From NCBI GenBank assembly GCA_900539665.1, contig UQCV01000084.1, forward strand, positions 1 through 10,274: DNA of 10,274 bases, given 5' to 3'. This stretch comes from an uncultured Succinivibrionaceae bacterium. Lineage in GTDB: Bacteria; Pseudomonadota; Gammaproteobacteria; Enterobacterales; Succinivibrionaceae. Below the pieces are notes generated by a model that was not told where the DNA came from, did no database searches, and worked only from the letters and a program-made list of their open reading frames with translations. The position numbers and the translations under genes are program-made. Of the stretch, positions 6,299 to 10,274 are shown piece by piece. Positions within the stretch are counted from its first letter, which is position 1; each line of letters begins with the position of its first letter.

Positions 6299-7696
6299 AT
6301 GGGAAAAACACTCTACGAAAAAGTTTATGATGCACACGTAGTCTGTGCAAATGAAGGTGAAACCCCTATTCTCTACATTGACAGACATTTATTGCACGAA
6401 GTAACTAGCCCTCAAGCTTTTGATGGTTTAGCTGTACATGGGCGCAAAGTTCGTCGCCCTAACAGAACATGGGCTACCATGGACCATAACGTTTCTACGC
6501 TCTCAAGTGATATCAACGCTTGTGGTGAGCTTGGTCGCATCCAAATGCAAACTTTGATCGACAACTGTAAGAAATTTAACGTACCACTTTATGGTCTTGG
6601 CCATAAATGGCAAGGTATCGTGCACGTTATCGGTCCACAAATTGGTGCTACCCTTCCTGGGGTAACCTTAGTATGTGGTGACTCCCACACTGCAACTCAT
6701 GGGGCATTTGGGGCTCTTGCATTTGGGATTGGTACCTCTGAAGTTGAACACGTTTTGGCTACTCAGACCGTAAAGCAAGCTAAGCTTAAGAACATGAAGA
6801 TCGAAGTAACCGGCAAACTCGGCCCAGGTCTTAGCGCTAAGGATATCATCCTTGCTATCTGTACTAAGCTTGGTACTGCCGGTGGCACTGGTTACGCTGT
6901 TGAATTCTGCGGTGAAGCTATTCGTAACCTCACCATGGAAGGCCGTATGACCCTTTCTAACATGGCAATCGAAATGGGTGCTAAGGTTGGGATGATTGCT
7001 CCAGATGAAACCACCTTTAACTACGTTAAGGGCCGTCCATTTGCCCCTAAGGGTGAAATGTGGGATGAAGCAGTTGCTTATTGGAAAACCTTAAAATCTG
7101 ATGATGATGCAGTTTGGGATGCGGTTGTTACACTCGATGCTAACAAACTCGTACCATTCGTAACTTGGGGTACTAACCCAGGTCAAGGCATGCCTGTAGA
7201 TGGTTTAATTCCAGCTCCAGAAGATTTTGCTAACGAAATCGAACGTAGCTCATGTGAAAAGGCTTTAGCTTACACTGCTCTTAAGGCTCACACTAAGATT
7301 ACTGACGTGGCTATCGACAAGGTATTCATTGGCTCTTGCACCAATGGCCGAATCGAAGACATGCGCGCTGCTGCTGAAGTTATCAAAGGCCGTCATGTAG
7401 CTCCAAATGTACAAGCTATCGTGGTCCCTGGTTCTCAAGAAGTTAAGACCATTGCTGAACAAGAAGGTCTCGATAAGATCTTTACCGAAGCAGGTTTCGA
7501 ATGGCGTTTACCAGGTTGTTCAATGTGTCTTGCTATGAATAGCGATAAAGTGCCAAACGGTGAACGCTGCGCTTCAACCTCTAACCGTAATTTCGAAGGT
7601 CGTCAAGGCCGTGGCTCTAGAACTCACTTAATGAGTCCTGCAATGGCAGCTGCTGCCGCAATTGCTGGCCACATCGTTGATGTAAGAAACTTCTAG
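6299..7696 (+). CDS. leuC: 3-isopropylmalate dehydratase large subunit
   Basis: With LeuD this aconitase-family enzyme interconverts 2- and 3-isopropylmalate through dehydration and rehydration, the second step of the pathway. At 465 residues it has the usual length. The three cysteines that hold the 4Fe-4S cluster are Cys347 (GSCTNG) and Cys407 and Cys410 (GCSMC), exactly as in E. coli LeuC. Other family stretches are CGDSHTATHGAFG (126-138) and TMDHNVST (60-67). A GGAG (6289-6292) six bases ahead sets the start. The gene is 12 bp after leuB and its TAG stop is part of the leuD ribosome binding site, so leuC and leuD are probably translationally linked. Confidence 0.98.
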   Translation: MGKTLYEKVYDAHVVCANEGETPILYIDRHLLHEVTSPQAFDGLAVHGRKVRRPNRTWATMDHNVSTLSSDINACGELGRIQMQTLIDNCKKFNVPLYGLGHKWQGIVHVIGPQIGATLPGVTLVCGDSHTATHGAFGALAFGIGTSEVEHVLATQTVKQAKLKNMKIEVTGKLGPGLSAKDIILAICTKLGTAGGTGYAVEFCGEAIRNLTMEGRMTLSNMAIEMGAKVGMIAPDETTFNYVKGRPFAPKGEMWDEAVAYWKTLKSDDDAVWDAVVTLDANKLVPFVTWGTNPGQGMPVDGLIPAPEDFANEIERSSCEKALAYTALKAHTKITDVAIDKVFIGSCTNGRIEDMRAAAEVIKGRHVAPNVQAIVVPGSQEVKTIAEQEGLDKIFTEAGFEWRLPGCSMCLAMNSDKVPNGERCASTSNRNFEGRQGRGSRTHLMSPAMAAAAAIAGHIVDVRNF

Positions 7697-7706
7697 GAGA
7701 ATAAGC

Positions 7707-8306
7707 ATGCAGAAATTTACCTGTCACACTGGTCTTGCAGTACCACTCGACGCGGCTAACGTTGATACCGACCAAATTATTCCAAAGCAGTTTTTACAAG
7801 CTGTTTCTCGTTTAGGTTTTGGTAAGCATTTATTCAACGATTGGCGCTACCTTGATGAAGCTGGTACTATTCCAAACCCAGACTTCATTTTAAACAAACC
7901 AAGATACAAAGGTGCGAGCATCCTCGTAGCTCGTGAAAACTTCGGTAACGGTTCTAGCCGTGAACATGCCCCATGGGCTCTTGCTGACTACGGCTTTAAA
8001 GCTATTATCGCTTCAAGCTTCGCTGATATTTTTTACAACAACTCTCTCAACAATGGTTTGTTACTAGTAAAACTAACAGATGATGAAGTTGATGCTTTAC
8101 ACCGTGAAATCAATGCACACGAAGGTCAAAAGATCACTGTTGATCTTGAAAATATGACCGTTAGTTGCAACGATTTAAAGTTCTCATTCCCACTCGATTC
8201 TTTCCGTAGATACTGCTTATTAAACGGCCTCGATAACATCGGCCTTACTTTGCAGCACGAGCAAGAGATTTCGAACTACGAACAAAAGCTCAAAGCTTGG
8301 ATTTAA
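7707..8306 (+). CDS. leuD: 3-isopropylmalate dehydratase small subunit
   Basis: This is the swivel domain of the LeuCD isomerase; it carries substrate-binding residues and completes the active site formed with LeuC. The 199 residues match the family (E. coli 201). NVDTDQIIPKQFL (18-30) and ARENFGNGSSREHAPWAL (75-92) are the diagnostic motifs, the latter holding the SSREH substrate loop. FADIFYNNSLNNGLL (105-119) is also typical. AGGAGA (7695-7700), overlapping the leuC stop, gives the start. It is the last gene of the operon and is followed 25 bases later by a strong terminator. Confidence 0.97.
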   Translation: MQKFTCHTGLAVPLDAANVDTDQIIPKQFLQAVSRLGFGKHLFNDWRYLDEAGTIPNPDFILNKPRYKGASILVARENFGNGSSREHAPWALADYGFKAIIASSFADIFYNNSLNNGLLLVKLTDDEVDALHREINAHEGQKITVDLENMTVSCNDLKFSFPLDSFRRYCLLNGLDNIGLTLQHEQEISNYEQKLKAWI

Positions 8307-8330
8307 AATAGTTCTCAAAATCCAATAATT

Positions 8331-8394
8331 AAAGGCCCCAGTAAACCACCTTTTAAGGAACACCTTGAAGGAAAAGCTTACCGGGGCCTTTTTT
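8331..8394 (+). terminator. leu operon terminator
   Basis: AAAGGCCCC (8331-8339) pairs with GGGGCCTTT (8383-8391). After one mismatch the stem continues as GTAA/TTAC (8341-8344 with 8378-8381). The loop of about 33 bases can fold further (CTTTT/AAAAG and AAGG/CCTT). Six T (8389-8394) follow the stem. In the minus direction the stem is followed by only TTTAATTATT, so termination of the convergent lipoprotein gene here would be weaker. Confidence 0.9.
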
Positions 8395-8466
8395 CGACCT
8401 TAAAAGACTAAGTTTAAAACCAAATTACCAACCAAGTTAAAACCAAAGCTTAAGCCATATTCGAGC

Positions 8467-9294
8467 TTAACGACATTTGTAAGATTCTATATAAAATGAA
8501 CTTGAAGCACTAGAATCTAGGTAACGGCGTAGCTGGCGATTTAATCTATCTTCCTCATCAAATAGGCAATTTACGCGCTTACGACAAGCCTTGGTTTCAG
8601 AATCGTAACACGAATCATTTTTTATTCTTTCAAGTTCTAAACTAACATCAGAAATAGCATCAACCTTGTTACTTAAACCATCTAGCGCCCACTTGTCAGG
8701 CACTTCTTCAGTTATCGCTTGGTCAAAGCTATACATCTGATATTTGCCGTCCATACCTGCGTTTATAGCTTTATTGATATATGAAACCACCGTCGGACGA
8801 AGTCCCACCAAATATTCATAATCATTTAGTAAACCGACGTCTTGCGTCCCCCAAGACATAACCTCTCTAAGGTCAGAGATATAACTATCAATCTGTTTTA
8901 GAACCTGTTCCGCTTCAAAAATATTGTGCCCACGTTGGTAGTAAGAAGCAAATTGGTTTTGAACACTTGCATCTAAATCGTTGCAGATATCAGTAACTTC
9001 CCAACCGGCTCGACCCTTATTATATGCAGTTAATGGAGTACAGAATGTAACCGCCCCTTCTAAGCGCCCTTCACGGTACTTAGTAGCATCGACCGTTATA
9101 TATTCAGAGCAAGCGCTATAATACTTCTCTAAGAGCTTACTTGAGCTCCCTTTACTGCCATCGTTGAGCCCCTGTTGATACCAATCAGTGGCCCTACAGG
9201 TTTCTTCATCCATAATTGCACATCCAGATAAAAAAGCTGTGCCGATTAAAATATAACCTGCCTTTGAAACTAGTAATTTAAAAGTTTTTTTCAT
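8467..9294 (-). CDS. DUF2799-like outer-membrane lipoprotein, function unknown
   Basis: The 275-residue protein begins with a short basic stretch, a hydrophobic segment and the lipobox LSGC. Cleavage before Cys25 and Ala at +2 predict lipidation and sorting to the outer membrane. Residues 33-104 resemble DUF2799: DWYQQGLNDG (37-46), YREGRLEGAVTFC (73-85) and NKGRAGW (92-98), i.e. repeated Gly-x-x-x-Gly-like turns with paired cysteines (33, 62, 85, 104). Residues 110-225 look helical, and the C-terminus has four more cysteines (229, 237, 243, 274). With eight cysteines besides the lipid anchor, periplasmic disulfides are likely. The start has GAGGA six bases ahead (9301-9305). It is convergent with leuD and monocistronic. 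The family has no settled function that I know of, and the assignment is from memory of the motif pattern. Confidence 0.72.
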   Translation of the reverse strand: MKKTFKLLVSKAGYILIGTAFLSGCAIMDEETCRATDWYQQGLNDGSKGSSSKLLEKYYSACSEYITVDATKYREGRLEGAVTFCTPLTAYNKGRAGWEVTDICNDLDASVQNQFASYYQRGHNIFEAEQVLKQIDSYISDLREVMSWGTQDVGLLNDYEYLVGLRPTVVSYINKAINAGMDGKYQMYSFDQAITEEVPDKWALDGLSNKVDAISDVSLELERIKNDSCYDSETKACRKRVNCLFDEEDRLNRQLRRYLDSSASSSFYIESYKCR

Positions 9295-9321
9295 CAGTAA
9301 TCCTCATAATTGTATTTCTGA

Positions 9322-9490
9322 CTGCTCCCACGGGCAAGCCCGTGGGGTTCTGATTGTCAAGTGTAGCTTGTAATCGTACACAATTTTCAGGCTTTGGAGT
9401 TACAAGTGTAAACCTGTTTGAATCAGGACTTTTATTACCAAAGAGTCCTACGACGACATTAGCGGTAAATTTTTGTCTTACGACAAGGAA
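9322..9490 (-). mobile_element. possible right-end remnant of an IS200/IS605 (tnpB) element
   Basis: A perfect hairpin CCCACGGGC-aa-GCCCGTGGG (9327-9346) is followed on the minus strand by GAGCAGTCA. This resembles the subterminal hairpin and end (GTGGGAG...GTCA) seen in many IS200/IS605-type right ends. Upstream on the same strand come further stem-loops: AGGACT/AGTCCT (9425-9449), TTGTC/GACAA (9473-9486) and CTTGTAA/TTACAAG (9368-9404 region). In known tnpB elements this part encodes the structured guide (omega) RNA. A minus-strand frame also stays open for 72 codons without a start (9496 down to 9281), as expected for decayed coding sequence. No transposase motif remains, so the call rests on the end structure and recall of the family. 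Confidence 0.4.
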
Positions 9491-9584
9491 GTACAGTCAA
9501 TCTTTATAACTAATCAGTTCCAAGTTCTACTCTACACTTTAAGCTCACGTTTTAGAACTAAAAAATGGTAATTTTCACGATATC

Positions 9585-9624
9585 TTCATTTTTTTACAGA
9601 CTTAAAATATAATTTAACTATAAT
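9585..9624 (+). promoter_or_regulatory. putative promoter of the PilZ gene, two -10 boxes
   Basis: Two perfect TATAAT boxes lie at 9608-9613 and 9619-9624, in a very AT-rich stretch 60-75 bases ahead of the PilZ start. The first has TTCATT (9585-9590) 17 bases upstream, a weak -35. The second has TTTACA (9593-9598), a better match but 20 bases away, which is too far for an optimal promoter. Which box is used cannot be told from the sequence. Confidence 0.5.
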
Positions 9625-9683
9625 GACAAACACTAAAATAATAATATTGTAGTTTAAAACTTCAAACTAAAAGGATCTCCCTA

Positions 9684-9971
9684 ATGGACCACACCAGAGA
9701 ACGCCGTACTTTTATCCGAGTAGAACTTCCGGTAAGATGCACAATTGTTTTTGCCCAAAAAAAAATTCAAGCAGAATGCATCAATATAAGTGCTACCGGC
9801 ATGAGCGTTAGACTAAAAAACGAAGTACTTGCTGTTAATGATAAGGTAACAGTTATCTTAGACGATGATAGCTCTGATGTGCCATCTTTAAATACTGAAG
9901 CCGTGGTCGTTAGAATTATTGATGCGCAAGCTAGACAATATGGTTTGCAGTTTGCTAACTCTTGCTGTTAA
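9684..9971 (+). CDS. single-domain PilZ protein, probable c-di-GMP receptor
   Basis: The 95-residue cytoplasmic protein consists of one PilZ domain. The c-di-GMP-binding signature is intact: RxxxR as RTFIR (8-12) and NxSxxG as NISATG (34-39). The remainder alternates short strands (CTIVFA, VTVILDD, AVVVRII, YGLQF), as expected of the PilZ beta-barrel. There is no output domain, so it would act by binding a partner, as other stand-alone PilZ proteins do for motility or exopolysaccharide control; the target is unknown. AAGGA (9671-9675) lies eight bases ahead of the ATG. It appears monocistronic, with no flagellar, pilus or cyclase gene nearby. The C-terminus ends in Cys-Cys, which is unusual but may be incidental. 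Confidence 0.88.
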   Translation: MDHTRERRTFIRVELPVRCTIVFAQKKIQAECINISATGMSVRLKNEVLAVNDKVTVILDDDSSDVPSLNTEAVVVRIIDAQARQYGLQFANSCC

Positions 9972-10142
9972 TTAGGTGACCTTTAGATTTTGATAAAAGA
10001 AGTTCTTCATCTGTTGCCTTTTTTAACCAAAACTTAGGCTCAACAGTTAATAATTCCGCCCTAAATAATTTAACCACAGCTATTAAGCTCAACTATTAAG
10101 TTAAATTGCCTAAACCTTCTCAATCTAATCCTTCTTAAAAAG

Positions 10143-10177
10143 TTAAAGACCGAAAGTTCATAACTTTCGGTCTTTAA
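10143..10177. terminator. bidirectional intrinsic terminator
   Basis: TTAAAGACCGAAAGTT (10143-10158) and AACTTTCGGTCTTTAA (10162-10177) form a perfect 16-bp stem with a three-base loop. On the plus strand TTTAATTT ends the structure; on the minus strand TTTAACTTTTT does. It can therefore end both the PilZ transcript, about 170 bases after its stop, and a minus-strand gene entering from the right, one base past that gene's stop codon. The intervening 9972-10142 shows no gene. Confidence 0.85.
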
Positions 10178-10178
10178 T

Positions 10179-10274
10179 TTACCAACCTTTTAGTTCTAAT
10201 TTTTCCAAGCTACAAATTTCTCGAGTTTTGCAGATCATGATACATAAAGAATAATCATTAATCAAAACTTTAAA
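10179..10274 (-). CDS. probable C-terminal end of an unidentified protein (partial, 5' end outside window)
   Basis: The minus strand is open for 31 codons from the window edge to a TAA at 10179-10181, ending ICSLEKLELKGW. The stop lies directly beside the terminator at 10143-10177, the expected layout for a gene's end, and the other two minus frames close at once. The stretch is short and matches no family I recognise, so the protein's identity is unknown. Confidence 0.4.
   Translation of the reverse strand, partial: FKVLINDYSLCIMICKTREICSLEKLELKGW

Noticed and set aside
9327..9346. The perfect hairpin read as a simple terminator
   Set aside because: No T-run follows it on either strand, and it lies between a gene's start codon and its presumed upstream region.
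1..10274. CRISPR array, toxin-antitoxin pair, prophage or defence genes
   Set aside because: No regularly spaced repeats, integrase, nuclease or small paired genes are visible; apart from one possible IS remnant the content is housekeeping.

Overview
The window reads as ordinary chromosome of an AT-rich gammaproteobacterium. The LeuABCD proteins and the DeaD/CsdA-type helicase closely resemble enterobacterial family members, including family-typical lengths and catalytic residue positions. The leucine operon is preceded by a classic ribosome-mediated attenuator. The intergenic DNA is much more AT-rich than the genes. A member of or near the Succinivibrionaceae is my guess from overall style; nothing in the window proves it.

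Left part (1-2750): a possible C-terminal tail of an unseen plus-strand gene (2-70) faces a DEAD-box RNA helicase, deaD/csdA, on the minus strand (243-2252). The helicase has its own terminator (95-122). A perfect -10 box about 480 bases upstream of its start codon implies a long structured 5' leader, as is typical of cold-shock helicase mRNAs. An intergenic stretch (about 2733-3247) separates its promoter from the divergent leucine operon; it holds no convincing gene but has a degenerate 14-bp tandem repeat.

Centre (3248-8394): a complete leucine biosynthesis operon. In order it has a consensus-like sigma-70 promoter, a 24-residue leader peptide (leuL) with seven Leu codons, mutually exclusive antiterminator and terminator helices, and then leuA, leuB, leuC, leuD and a strong terminator. 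leuB, leuC and leuD are packed 10-12 bp apart. leuA and leuB are separated by 136 bp holding two strong hairpins. LeuA makes 2-isopropylmalate, LeuCD isomerises it to 3-isopropylmalate, and LeuB oxidises it towards 2-oxoisocaproate, the keto acid that is aminated to leucine.

Right part (8467-10274): a minus-strand outer-membrane-type lipoprotein with a DUF2799-like, Cys- and Gly-rich sequence. Upstream of it is a hairpin-rich segment (about 9322-9490) that looks like the right end of a decayed IS200/IS605 (tnpB) element. Next comes a small single-domain PilZ protein on the plus strand with an intact c-di-GMP-binding motif. A perfect 16-bp bidirectional terminator follows, and then the probable C-terminal end of a minus-strand gene that runs off the window.

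I do not see an obvious undescribed multi-gene system. The items most worth a second look are the leu attenuator, the long deaD leader, the leuA-leuB spacer hairpins and the IS605-like remnant abutting the lipoprotein gene.
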